Below, in pieces: positions 1 to 10,393 of a DNA stretch of 64,000 nucleotides. A program made the translations under genes and the position numbers. Numbering within the stretch: the stretch's first letter is position 1; every line of letters starts with the position of its first letter. The notes beneath the pieces were generated by a model that saw nothing but the letters and a program-made list of their open reading frames with translations, did not search any database and was not told where the DNA came from. Source of the DNA: Protopterus annectens (lineage: Eukaryota; Chordata; Ceratodontiformes; Protopteridae); the NCBI RefSeq assembly GCF_019279795.1, contig NC_056748.1, forward strand, positions 701,551,095 through 701,615,094, in the 5' to 3' direction.

Positions 1-1
1 A

Positions 2-1690
2 TCAGTGGGAAAGGAGGAAATGCATACAGAAGTCCCCGGGCCAAACTTGGACTAGAGCGTCCCTGCTGGGTTGGCCTGGTAAAGGGAATAGAGTGAAAAA
101 TTCTCTGCACTTGCTGTTTTGGGGAGTAGCAAAAAGATCGCAGCAAGGCTGACCCCACTTGAGAAAGATTTCTCTCACCACAGAGTCTTTCAGAGACCAC
201 TCGTGAGGCATGAGTATAGCTCTGCTCAACTTGTCCGCAATGTGATTGGACTTCCCGGGGATGTGCGTTGCTATCAGAAAACGCTGAGAAGAAATCGCCC
301 ATTGCCACAGTCTGAGTGCTTCTCGACACAGGGGGTATGACCTGGTTCCGCCTTGTTTGTTGATGTACCACACTACAGACATATTGTCTGTCTGGATTGC
401 AATCGTTCCCAAGGGAAGAGAGTCTTGAAGGGCTTGCAACGCTAAAAGCACTGCTCTCATCTCCAGAACATTTATGTGCAAGTGGCATTCGTTTGGTTGC
501 CATGTGCCCTGGACTGTCCTGCCCTGATAATGCCCCCCCCACCCGATCAGGGAGGCATCCGTTGTCAAGAGTAGCAACCGGAGGAGGTGGAACAAAAGAT
601 CTTCCCGACAGGAGCTGGGGGGAAGACATCCACCACATGAGATGCTTTTTGCACGCTTGCGTGATCATAATGGTGTGAGACATTGGAAGTTCCTGGTATG
701 ACCATTGGGTAAAAAGCATCCACTGAAGGATCCGCATGTGGTATCTGGCCAATGGAAGGAGAGGTATGGCCGCTGCCATGATTCCCAACACCTTTAGAAC
801 TAACCTGGCTTTGACTCTGTTGTTGTTGAGAAGAAGTGACACCAATTTGTGAATGTCTGATATCCTTTGGTTCGTTAGCCTTGCAGACATGTTTATAGTA
901 TCTAAATTTGCGCCTATGTAGGTAATAGTACGACAAGGCGACAAAACAGACTTTTCGCAATTTATTGAAATACCCAGTTTTTGACAAATGCGAAAAGTAT
1001 AATCTCTGGCCATCAGAAGGAGATGCTTGGTGGGAGCTGTGAGAAGCCAGTCGTCCAAATATGGAAACACCTGGAATCCTTGTCTCAGGTGAGAAGCTAC
1101 CACTGCCATGCATTTGGTAAACACCCGGGGGGCAGTGGTGAGACCAAAGGGCAGGGCCCTGAACTGAAAATGACTGGTTCCCAGCCTGAAGCGGAGGAAT
1201 CTTCTGGAGCCGCCTGTTCATTTTTATGTGATAGTACGCATCCCGAAGGTCTATAGAGCACATCCAGTTTCCTTTGCCCAAAAGGGGAAGAATGGATTGC
1301 AGCGTGACCATCCGAAATCTTGTTTTCTTGACTGATTTGTTCAAGACACTGAGATCCAAAATCGGTCTCCAGTCCCCTGTTTTCTTTGGAACTAAAAGGA
1401 ACCTTGAGTAGATTCCGGATCCTTGTTGGTCTGCTGGCACTGACTGAATTGCTCTTTTTGCAAGCAGTTTTGAAATTTCCAAAGCTGCTAAATCCCTTTT
1501 GAGCGGGTGGAGCATCTGGAAGGGATTTTTTTGACTGATTTGGAAAACGAAGAAAGGGGATAGAATAGCCTTCGGAAATGATGGACTGTACCCATTTGTC
1601 TTGAGTCAGGGATAGCCAGGCTTCTGGGTACAGTGACAATCTTCCCCCGACTGCCTCCGAAGATGGGCAGTCGGGCAACACCTCAGGGAT
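2..1690 (-). pseudogene. pol: D1 pol: DIRS reverse transcriptase / RNase H, 3' end outside window
   Basis: Polymerase of D1, which would copy element RNA into DNA. From the N-terminus I see the pre-RT segment (about 1670-1520), RT blocks with KTGDWRPILDLS and CSIDLRDAYYHI (motif A, about 1260-1220), a YLDD catalytic box (about 1061-1050), then RNase H beginning TTDASLIGWGG and containing QTDNMSVVWYINKQGG (about 590-350). The C-terminal block starts with CDLFATPQNSKC, a segment shared by DIRS pol proteins and possibly the Dam-like methyltransferase region described for DIRS; that identification is uncertain. At least two frameshifts split the gene (around 1500-1100 and 590). The RNase H G-run here is eight bases and still in frame. 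Confidence 0.88.
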
Positions 1691-3928
1691 GCTGAAAGGG
1701 CTTGTCAGGAAAGGCTTCCCGATTGCCCTGGTTCTGCGGACCCCCCCTGCCCCTAGGGCGACATCTACCATTGTTATTCCAACCTCTACCTCTGGTAGGA
1801 AAACGACTCTGTGCGTCAGGCGAAGTCCCTTGAGATTGTTTACGGAACCACATCTTCCCACCCTTCTGGCCTTTGGGGTAAGGCCTAGAAGGAGTCGAAA
1901 AACGGACTCCGGCAGAAAGGGTCTTGCCATCAGTCTCGCACCTTGTCAGGGTTTCTTTCACTTGAGGACCAAAGAGAGATGATCCATCAAAAGGGGAGTT
2001 CGTGAAAGACGTCTTGAAAGGGTCCGCAAAATTGCATAGCCGCATCCAGGCGTGCCTACGTAAGGCTACACCTGTCCCTGCGGCTCTGCTCGCTCCATCG
2101 GCCGCATAAGAGAGGAGGCGCATGGAGGAGTTAGATATGGAATTAAGGGTAGCCAGCTGCGTGTTCATTTTATCTTGGAAACCCGCAGCTGTAGGATCCT
2201 TTAACATTTCACTCGCTTCTTTGATCAAGTCCCTTTGAAGACGAGTGAAATGGCACAGGTAATTCAGCGAACGCATGGTAAATGTCGCTGAGGAGAACAT
2301 CCGCTTCCGCATCTATCCATGGACCTAGATTCCTTGTTAGGTGGATGGACAGGCACTGAAGGATCAGCCATTTCCTTCTTTGTGGCAGCAGCTACCACCA
2401 TAGCATCCACAGAAACTCCTTTTGATAAAAATTGCTTGTCTGATGGAGCTGTGATGAATTTAGAGGGTCTCCTGGGAGTGGGGTCCACTGAATCAGGAGC
2501 CGTCCATGCCTTCTTAGCAACCACCTGCATGAGGGGGTCAAGGGGGACACCCAGGACGGGGAAGGACGAGAGCGAAACGCCTCAAGATACACAGATGCGT
2601 CTTCGGAAGGGTTGAGGGCTGGCCAATTTCCTCTGTTTCAGGATCTCCAGAATGTCTGCAAATGAGACATCTTCAGAAGGGGAACGGGGGGAACCTTCAG
2701 AATCATCCAGATCTGTGTCCGACGTGATAGACTCAGGTGAGTCAATGTGCTTCCTCTTGCACTTCCTCTTCCGAGGGGGCTCTTCTGCCAAATCAGGAGA
2801 GGCCTCTGAAGAGGATGAAATCCCCACAGGGGGCTCCTGAGGAGCTGGCTCTCTGCGGTCCGGGATGAGGGAGTGAGTCGACTTACCCTGAGGCAGCATA
2901 GAGGGAGGGGCTGACTGAGCCGACTGTGGAGTAGAGCCAGGCTCTAACACACTCCGCATGACCTCGAGTGCACCCCTGTCAGGCAGAGCCAGAGGTCCCC
3001 GCTCCGAAGAGCTAAGAACCCCCCTCGGCACCGACAGTGATGGCTCCGAGGTCGATGTTGGAGCCGAACTCACCAGCGCCGAAGCACCGAGAGGGAGAGG
3101 GGGGTCGGACAAGGGTCCGATGCCACTCACCCCCTCGGAGCCGACGAGGGAAGTCCGGCGCCGAGATTCCTCCAAAGAAGAAAATGGAGCCGACGGAGCC
3201 GAAGACAATTGTCTCGGCTCCGGTGATCACAGTCTCGGTTCCGACGACCCGGCACCGAACTCAAAGGAGTCGAAGGAGGAAAGAGTTGATGGACCGGGGC
3301 AGGCACCGACTGATGAGTCGGGCTCTGAAGCATCTGGGCTAGTGCCTCGGACTTAAGTAGTCGACTCACCACTCTCTGAAGGTCATGATCGGACAGCCTC
3401 GATGACCTAGAGGAATGAGACCTTTGGCTCCGTTCAGACAGCAGGGGAGATCCTGGAGCCGAATGAACGGAGCCAAGAGAAGGTGACCTAGACCTCTTTC
3501 TAGTTGTCGGCTCAGAAGGTCTTGTCGGAGCCGACACGGTACTCGATAACCTCGGCCCGGGCCGGAGCCGAGGAAGCCACAGAAACTGTGGACTGAGACT
3601 TATCGGCTCCAGCCGGAGCCGATAAAGGCAAAGGTTGAACAACCTGAGGTCTCGGCTCAGAAGCCGGAGCCGAAGACCTCGATGCCTTAGAGGGCTTCCC
3701 TGTTGAAACTGACAGGGAATCCTCTGGCTTCAACAAGCCTCTCAGAATCAACTTGTTTTTTCTTTCCTGCAGGACCCTGGGGCTGAAGCCATGGCACACA
3801 GCACAGGAGTCCTGCAGGTGCAAAGGCCCCAGACAATAGACACAAGAAGTGTGAGCGTCTGTCAGAGACATTTTCTGACAGCACGCATCACACTTCTTGA
3901 ATCCGGAGACCTTTGCTTCTTTTGACAT
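1683..3928 (-). pseudogene. gag: D1 gag, frameshifted
   Basis: The Gag-like protein starts with MSKEAKVSGFKKC (start codon at 3928). An upstream in-frame ATG at 3991 is ignored because every other copy begins just before this Lys/Cys motif. The N-terminus carries CxxC, HTSCVYCLGPLH and CAVC spacings that suggest a zinc-binding fold. The central part is rich in Ser, Pro and Glu and full of GGAGCCGA/TCGGCTCC words. Next comes a basic stretch (KRKCKRKH) and an acidic phosphosite-like patch (DSPES, DTDLDDSEGSPRSPSEDVSF), then the conserved C-terminal part with FSSATFTMRSLNYLCHFTR and an Arg/Gly-rich tail. At least four frame changes make it a pseudogene. Gag function is inferred from position and family. 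Confidence 0.85.
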
Positions 3929-4269
3929 TTTCCTAACTGACAGGTGTACACAAACACACACCCAAACACACAAGTTATACCCTGTCAGCAAAAAATAATA
4001 ATAATAATAATAATTTTAGTAGAAATACTAAAAATTAAGTACAAAAAATTAAAGTAAAGTACACAAACACTCCCTAGGGAAGGGAAGGCCAAAGGCCCAA
4101 AGGAAGAACCAACGGTTCTTTTAGTAAAGAAACGGAAAAAATAGGGTCGGGGATAAAGTTCTATGCTCTACACTAGTTTTAGAAAGAATTTAAGTTAAAA
4201 AGGGGAAAAAAGAGTAACTTTTAGAAGAAAAAGCTAACACTCACCAGGAACCGGTAGAAGCAGCCAACC

Positions 4270-4440
4270 TCGAAGCTGTAGCGGCAAACGAGATCTGAGG
4301 TAACTCTCGCCTAGCATTGTGGGATATAAGGGGAGCCTCGAGCCGGTGGAACCAACTCTCGAGCTTTTAGAGTGGCCGAGTCGGAGCCGAGGTCGGCTCC
4401 GAACCCATCCAGCAAGAATGAAGGCGAGATAGACAACTTA
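4270..4440 (-). repeat. D1 5' inverted terminal repeat
   Basis: Minus-strand 5' end of D1. It holds the block shared by all family-1 termini: GCGGCAAACGAGATCTGAGG, then a CATTGTGGG-type core, then subfamily-specific GAGCCGA/TCGGCTCCGAACCC and a tip ending near CGAGATAGACAACTTA. The matching 3' ITR is outside the window. The outer limit is placed where the TA/TG microsatellite begins. Confidence 0.75.
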
Positions 4441-4505
4441 AAATATATATATATATATATAATGTATATGTATGTATGTGTGTGTGTATGGGGTGTGTGT
4501 GCGTA
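4441..4505. repeat. (TA)n/(TG)n microsatellite
   Basis: Alternating TA then TG/TATG dinucleotides directly abut the outer tip of D1. Whether it predates the insertion cannot be told from this window. Confidence 0.85.
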
Positions 4506-5480
4506 GGTATTTATAGTGTTTTTTTAAATTCAGCTTTTTTGTTTACTTTGCCAAACAGTGTGCCCTGTACATTTTTACCTCAAGGCTTTATTTGTCAAAG
4601 AACTTTTTTATAACCACTAGCATATAATCTTCTCATTCTAGTTGGCATGCTCCTCTCATGCTTAATCTGCCAATGTATGTGCTACATGCTGAGAGGCATG
4701 CAAGCAATTTGATTATTAAATGAATCCATAATCCATCACTGTGCCACTGTGGAACACACAAAATTTCAGATGCATTGTTTATATTGCACATAAGGTAAAG
4801 TAGTAAATTTAAATGACAGAAGTGAAGAGCAACAAAATCAACTGAAGATCTTGTAGAGTTTTTTTCCTGAAGGCATTTTACTTCAAAGTAGCTGTACTGA
4901 ATACCACCGTAAACCACCTGATATGTTTAAGATTACAAAAGCTGGAAATGTAGAGCAAACACATTAGATGCTGTATCACTGCCATCCCACATCTTTGATT
5001 CCCCAAGTAAGTTATAGGCCATGGACTGGAAAAGTACAGCCATGTAACGTACTTAATGTGAAAGGGTGAAAGACTCAAAGTAGTGACTTGAACTGAAAAA
5101 GTACAGCTAGTTAATGCCCTTGATATTAAAGTAGTTAATGCCCTTGATATTAAAGGGAGAGAAGCTTGTTAGTAAGTCAGAAATTCCTGCCCGGTAAGAA
5201 CATAACATCATTTCAGTTGTGTTTTTTTTTTTTTGGTTGATCCCTGCCCCTGTGTCTAAGTGCTATGCTTCCAGGGACTGAGCAGTAAAAATTCTCTCAA
5301 TGCGTTAACCAACCCAGAATCCTTCCTTTTAATTTTTAATTTTTTTTTTAAACCCTACATTGTGAGCAGTTTCACACCAAATCACAATTAATAAGAAACA
5401 TGCTGACAAAGCCATAATCAAACATGATACTGCAGTGTCAGCGCCCTGTCAAAGTTTGTCTCACATAAACTTAGATCTGA
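4506..5480. other. AT-rich unassigned DNA with a 24-bp tandem duplication
   Basis: No convincing gene. A 24-bp unit beginning TAGTTAATGCCC is repeated head to tail at about 5108-5155, and short A/T runs are scattered. The longest open frames, on the minus strand (4633-4917 and 4878-5078), show no recognisable domain. Confidence 0.5.
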
Positions 5481-5484
5481 TGTC

Positions 5485-5645
5485 AGTTTTCATTCCTAAC
5501 TACTGGGTTTGGATATGATGCTTTGATCGGACTCTTTCGTTATTGCTCGTGGTCTATAACAAAATCTCAAGCTCCTTCTCTACCCATAATGCAACACCTA
5601 ACAGCTCTCTGATTTCGGTTGCCACTTTAGTGTCTAAACACAATC
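5485..5645 (+). repeat. Degenerate solo DIRS 5' ITR
   Basis: The stretch around CAAGCTCCTTCTCTACCCATAA and GATTTCGGTTGCC follows the same order as the DIRS 5' ITR core of D2 (GAGCTCC, CCCATAATGC, CTCTGAT, CGTTTGCCGC), but with many substitutions. It looks like the start of an older DIRS copy whose body is absent. D2 begins 260 bp downstream, so D2 may have landed in this copy's leader. No gag remnant is visible. Confidence 0.5.
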
Positions 5646-5904
5646 ATTTTCACTTCTCGAGATTATAGTAGGAGATGAGGAGATTTTAGAGAATATCAAA
5701 AAAGGACTTGTCACTGTTGCTTTAATTTTTACTCTAATTTTAATTGCAAGTCATTTCTACTATCCTTTTCTTTGCACTTCTAAGTATAAACTTTCTTACC
5801 ATCGTTGTTAGGCCTATTTTTCCTTCCCTTCCCCTTTTACACTGTGTATTCTTCAATTATCATATCAGTTGGTATTTTGTTTTTTATCTACAATATAATT
5901 GTAA

Positions 5905-6058
5905 ATCTAAAGTAGTTAACTTCATTTGGTCAGCAACTTGTGGGGTATCTGATCCGAATTGGATCCGAGCCGGCAGCTTTCCTAGTAAAGATCCGAGCTC
6001 CCCCCCCTACCCATAATGCCCTGCTACATCCCTCTGACCCTCTGATCTCGTTTGCCGC
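5905..6058 (+). repeat. D2 5' ITR
   Basis: Starts ATCTAAAGTAGTTAACTTCA and continues through a GGATCCGAGCCGG word, CCCATAATGCCCTGC and GATCTCGTTTGCCGC. The same order, reverse-complemented, is found at 22831-22915, though truncated there. The tip resembles D6 (…GTAGTTAACTTCATTT) more than D4 and D5. Confidence 0.8.
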
Positions 6059-6290
6059 AGCTTCTTGAAGCATCTGTGAACAAACTCCTAGCGTTGGGTT
6101 TTGTGAGTTAAGTAGATTATTTAACTTTTTCCCTTAAAATCTCTAATTTCTAAGTGGGTGTGATAACCCTTCTCTCCTATCTGGGTAGTTTATCTTGGTT
6201 CTTTCTTTAGTTTAGTGTAAACTTAAACCCCTCATCCCTTCTGTCTGTGTGTGAAGTGTTGTGTGTGTGTGTGGGCCTAATCCTGTCAGT

Positions 6291-7450
6291 ATGTCCAAGG
6301 GCCCAAAAGCTATTTTTTCGAAATGCTTCGAGTGTGGCCATAAGCTGTCCCCAGCAGATGGCCACACTCGGTGCGTTATTTGCCTGGGTGTAGACCATCC
6401 CTAGGTCTTTGAGGGATAGGCGGACTTGGCTAGTCCTCGCGGGCCTTTTGCCCCCGGATTCAGCTTCGTCCACCTCCCCCTCCGTGGCGCCAGCTGCGGC
6501 TGCCCCACCGACCGTTCCTGCTCCCTTGGCCAGGATTCAAACTCCCTCTTCGGCTCAGGAGGAAAGGGAAAAGAGGAAAAAGGGTAAGAAGGATAAAGAG
6601 CGGGAGAGAGACAGGCATCGTAGCCACAAGAGGCGGGCCGATTCAGCTCCCTCTGCCCCGCCATCTAAGCAGCTTACCTCCCCTCTTAAGGTCTCCAGGT
6701 CTTCCTCCTCCAGGCTTCGTTCTCCACGTTTCTCCCTGGAGCTAGAGGAGGAGACCCAGTCACCTCTGAGGTCGTCCAGGCGGCCTTCCCGCCCAGCCTC
6801 TGCAGCCTCATCCAGGTCAACTAGGAGTTTATCTGATGCGGACATGGATCAGATGATGCGTCGATGGCCCAGCTGCAGATGGGAGTGCTCTTGCCTCCCT
6901 CCCCACCCCCCCGGGGGAGCTCTACCCCATTTTTCGCCCCCATTGCTCCTTCTCCGACCTGCTACCGGGATTCGGAGCTGTCTGATCAGAGTAACTTCGG
7001 AGCCGGGGTGGTGTCTGCACCGACAGTGTTTCTCTGGCTCTCGCGCTCTCTCTGGCTCGCACGCTCTCTCTCTCTCTCTCTCTCTCTCTCTGGCTCGCGT
7101 GCTCTCTCGCGCGTGCACTCTCTCTCTCGTGCGTGCTCTCTGGCTCGCGCGCACTCTCTCTCGAGCTCGCTCTCTCTCGCGCGCCTCGCTCTCTCTCTCT
7201 CGCTCACTGTCCGGGTATGGGAACGACAAAGACCCTCTCTGCAGTGTGCATACATTTTTCGACCCCCTCAAAGGACCTTTTCCTGGAATCAACGATGAGG
7301 TTGAAAAATATGGTTCAGAAAATCTCAGGATCCTTTCCAGGACACACTTGGAGGTAGTCCCCCCTCCCAGATGCAGAGGGGGGGGGGGATGATAATGGAA
7401 GACTATGCCTCTGTGGCAGAGGATGCCTGCAAAACCGGGGATCTAGAGAT
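6291..7450 (+). pseudogene. gag: D2 gag, central and C-terminal parts lost or replaced
   Basis: Start at 6291 (MSKGPKAIFSKC). The N-terminal Cys/His cluster (CFECGHKL, HTRCVICLGVDH) is clear. After a Ser/Arg/Pro-rich segment (about 6450-6850) and the MDQMM / QLQMGV block, the reading runs into a CT-rich simple repeat. The conserved C-terminal part seen in every other copy (SATFSVRSLNYMAH and what follows) is absent, and only the last Arg/Gly-like tail can be traced at about 7290-7450. So at least 1 kb of gag has been deleted. Apparent long open frames across the simple repeat on both strands are low-complexity artefacts. Confidence 0.75.
7019..7213. repeat. CT-rich/GGCTCGCG simple-repeat block inside D2 gag
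   Basis: About 195 bp of CTCTCT runs interspersed with GGCTCGCGCGC words. It sits where the ITR-like GGATCCGA words occur in gag of D4 and D5. It makes spurious open frames on both strands (Ser/Leu-rich forward, Arg/Glu-rich reverse). Confidence 0.9.
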
Positions 7451-7459
7451 TCCTTTTAC

Positions 7460-9640
7460 GACATACCATTTTAACGCTCCGGAATGGAGGCCCAATTGCT
7501 TAATTGAGGCAGTGGGGGTCAGGGTCACTTGTCTAGGCACCAGATAGCCTGACTAGATGTAACAAAAAACAGTTTGATGCAGAGAATTGTTTCCAGAGGT
7601 TATACTATTCCCTTTTCCCCTACCTCCTTCATTGTCAAGAAAAATTCCCGATGTTCCACTCAGAGGAAAGCAGCAGCACTAGAAATATAATGAGTCCTTC
7701 AAGAGGTCCCACTAGATAAAATAGAAACCAGAACTTATTCATGATTCTTTTTGGTGACAAAGCAAACAATGGACTGGGGACCAGTTTTGGATCTCTGTAC
7801 ATTGAACAAGTCTGTTCGACACTCAACGTTCTGGATGGTCACAGTTTAGTCCATTATGCCTTTCTGGGCAAGGATGACTGGAAATGCTGTATAGATCTTC
7901 AGGATGCGTACCATCATACAGACTATCCAGAAGGTACTTGTGCGGCTGGGAGCCAGTCACTATCGGTTTAGAGCATTACCTTTGGCCTTACCACAGCCCC
8001 CAGGATGTTCATTTGAGACTGCAACCCCCAGGATGTTCACTAAGTGCATGGCAGTGGTAGCAGCTCACTTGAGACTGCAACGATTCTGGGTGCTGCCATA
8101 TTTAGACAACTGGCTTATTACCTTCCCAACCAGGCACCAGCTGGTAGAAGCTTAAGATCGGGTGTTACAGACCTTGGAATAACCATAAGTTACAAGAAAT
8201 CTAATCTACAACCAACCCAGACATTAGAATTCAGAGAAGCAGTGTTCATCCTAGTCTCTATGGTAGCTTCTCTTCCACCATCAAGAGTGCAAACAAAGAT
8301 GCAGATCAGGAAAATAATATGCAGTACTGAATTTCAGCCCGCTTTGATTCTGCAAGCCCTGGGATTAATGTCTGTGGCAATAATTTTAGTTCCTTTAAGA
8401 TTCCACATGAGGATTCTGCAATGGATGCTAGCAACAAAATGATCAAGACTTTCTCAACCCAAGTATCCAAACAATTGGATGCAGTCACAACAGCTGTTAC
8501 AAGGTTTTCCTTTTATACTCCCTTAGCCCAAGGCTATAGTGACCATGGACACTTCTCAGATTGGGTGGGGGGGGGGTATTTCCTGGGTAAAATGACTGAA
8601 GTGCACTTGGTACCCCAAAGACGCAAACTTGCATATCAGTGCCCTTGAGATGAGAGCAGTGCTTTTGGCATTGCAGGCATTCCAAGACTCTCCCTCTCAA
8701 CAATTGAAATCCAGACAGATGTCAGTAGTTTGATAAATCAACAAAGGGGAACCAGACCTTATCCCCAGTGTTACCAAGGCCTCAGTGTGTGGCAATGGGC
8801 AATATCTTCCCTGGAATATGCATTGCTACTAGAAAGCGGTTGGTGGTCCAACGCTGATAGACAAACTGAGCAGGTCCATACAGCCGAGTGACGTCTCCAG
8901 GCGTTTCTGCAGATACACCCTACTGCTCCTCTAGGCGTAAAATACTGCCTGTTCATATTTGCATTAATAATTTCAAAACCATGTTACATACAAGGTATTG
9001 GAAAATTTTATCTTGAAGCATACATGATAGCAAACACAATTGTATTGATATATGACCTTGTCAATGGGTATTTGTTAAAAATGTAAGGTGATAACTTCAA
9101 TATTTAAATGCTGAAGCCACGCCCACTAGGGGTTAAAGGTATACACTCAAAAGAGCTCTACTGGAGGGAATGAGTTACCTCAAGTGGTGTCTCAACAAAG
9201 TGATGGAAATGTTCAGTCGGTGGGGCCAGCCTTGCTGCAATTTTTTTTGCATCTCCCCTAAACAAGTGCAGCAGCTTCTATGCCCTGACCCCCACCACCA
9301 GAGGAATCACCAAGGGATGCTCTGCTCTACGATTAGCCCCATGTCTTCTGTATGCTTATCCTCTGACTCCCCAAATTCGTTCAGAAAGCAGCCCAGTTGA
9401 AGAGCAGAGTCATCCTCCTTGCACCTTACTGGCCTCAGCAGAGTTGGTTTCCCTTCCGTTGCCTTCCTGTACTATCTCTACTTTGGATTATGTATCCAGT
9501 TCCAGACCGGTTTCACCCGACAGGCATGGTCCACCCGAATATCTCATATCTCTAACAGTGTGGTTTCTCCAATTCCTTTAATAGCCAGGCAACCAAATGC
9601 GGTCTTCCCCTGTCCATTCCATACTTTTATCTTCCCATGA
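7460..9640 (+). pseudogene. pol: D2 pol: decayed RT/RNase H
   Basis: Recognisable pieces in order are: the pre-RT segment (…RGYTIPF, about 7600), a degenerate motif A (CCIDLQDAYHHTD, about 7890), motif B (PLALPQPPGCSF), and the catalytic box at 8099-8110 reading YLDN, so the second Asp is changed to Asn. Next come RNase H with a G10 run at 8567-8576 that breaks frame, ISALEMRAVLLALQAF (about 8630), then a 275-bp foreign insertion, and the C-terminal block (WGQPCCNFF, 9220-9640). Several stops are present. It cannot encode an active enzyme. Confidence 0.82.
8885..9160. other. Insertion of unknown origin in D2 RNase H
   Basis: RNase H similarity stops after the SNADRQTEQVHT region (about 8880) and resumes at GAGTTACCTCAAGTGGTG (about 9169). 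The intervening ~275 bp is AT-rich and non-coding, with CCACGCCCACTAGGGG near its right end. I see no poly(A), terminal inverted repeat or clear duplication, so I do not name a family. Confidence 0.55.
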
Positions 9641-9955
9641 ACTTTCTACTAGGAAACTCTACAGTAGTAAATGGAAAAGGTTTGTTTAATGGGCAGAGCA
9701 GAATCAGATGGACCTCTTTTCAGCGTCACTTCAGTCTGTTCTACAATTTTCAGCAAGGTTATTTAATGAGGGAGCCAGTTCATCAGCTTTTAAAGCTCAA
9801 CTCACAGCAATCTCCAACGTTCATGCAGAGTTTCAAAATTCTTCACTGGCTTCCAATAAACTGTGGAAGGCCTTTTTGAGAGGTGCTTTTCTGCCAAGAC
9901 CCCCTGATGAAGACCCCATACCACCATGGGGTTCAGATTTTGGTATTGCAAACCT
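9640..9955 (+). pseudogene. D2 YR gene, N-terminal part (before D3 insertion)
   Basis: N-terminal, core-binding-like half of the tyrosine recombinase. STRKLYSSKWKRF, GASSSAFKAQLTAISN, LWKAFLRGAFLPRPP and IPPWGSDF align block for block with YR of D4 and D5. Reading continues to …GIANLI, where D3 begins. The gene resumes at 21936. There is a stop in the SKWKRF region and possibly one frameshift. Confidence 0.85.
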
Positions 9956-10110
9956 AATTTCGCCATTTGTTCTTACACGTGGGTTCAGAGCTGATCCATC
10001 TGCAACGAGTCAGCCGCTTTCCAAGCTCTAGATCTCTGAGAAGCTCGAGACAGTCCCTATCTCATGATGCTCTGCTGCCAAACCCCAGATCTAGTTTGCT
10101 GCTGCTGCAA
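9956..10110 (+). repeat. D3 5' ITR
   Basis: AATTTCGCCATTTGTTCTTA, then GTGGGTTCAGAGCTGATCC, GCCGCTTTCCAAGCTCTAGA, CATGATGCTCTGCTGCCAAA and CCCAGATCTAGTTTG. The reverse complement of this series is found in the same order at 21743-21935, with a few mismatches. Confidence 0.88.
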
Positions 10111-10393
10111 CGGATCGCACTATCTAAAGAGGAAGCTCTGGCCATTATCTTTTTTTTCTTATATATTTGGATATTTAGACTTTGGTATCTAAGCTTTTAT
10201 TTTGTCCTTTAGTTCGGAGCGGTTTGCTCCTAGGCCTTTAGCCTTCTTGATTTACTCTACTTGACAGGGCTCTATCAAATTTAATACCCTATCCCCTTAT
10301 ATTCTGTAATCTCTTTCTATAGTTATTGCAGTTCAGGGATCTGAACTTTCTAAGCTGTTTTTATGGTGTTATTACGCCTGGACAATTTTCATA

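Larger units (their letters stand above)
1..4440 (-). mobile_element. D1: DIRS retrotransposon, 5' portion, cut by window start
   Basis: Read on the minus strand, this is the first 4.4 kb of a DIRS element: 5' ITR (about 4440 to 4270), leader, gag (3928 to 1683), then pol with reverse transcriptase and RNase H to the window edge. The YR gene, ICR and 3' ITR would lie left of base 1. Its ITR carries GGAGCCGA/TCGGCTCCGA motifs, so it belongs to a different subfamily from D4 and D5. The reading frames are interrupted several times. Family assignment is firm because the RT, RNase H and gag blocks all match the other DIRS copies of the window. Confidence 0.92.

Noticed and set aside
981-1256. Plus-strand 91-codon open frame in D1
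   Set aside because: Lies opposite the D1 RT (minus strand) around the YLDD box; it is a shadow frame.
4633-5078. Two minus-strand frames in the AT-rich DNA after D1
   Set aside because: Short, Cys/Leu-rich, no domain, no recurrence elsewhere in the window.
6409-7392. 327-codon plus-strand open frame, with overlapping Arg/Glu-rich frames on the minus strand (6849-7292, 6986-7255)
   Set aside because: The frames cross a CT-rich simple repeat, which leaves several frames open on both strands. Only the N-terminal gag-like part is real, and it belongs to D2 gag in the frame starting at 6291.
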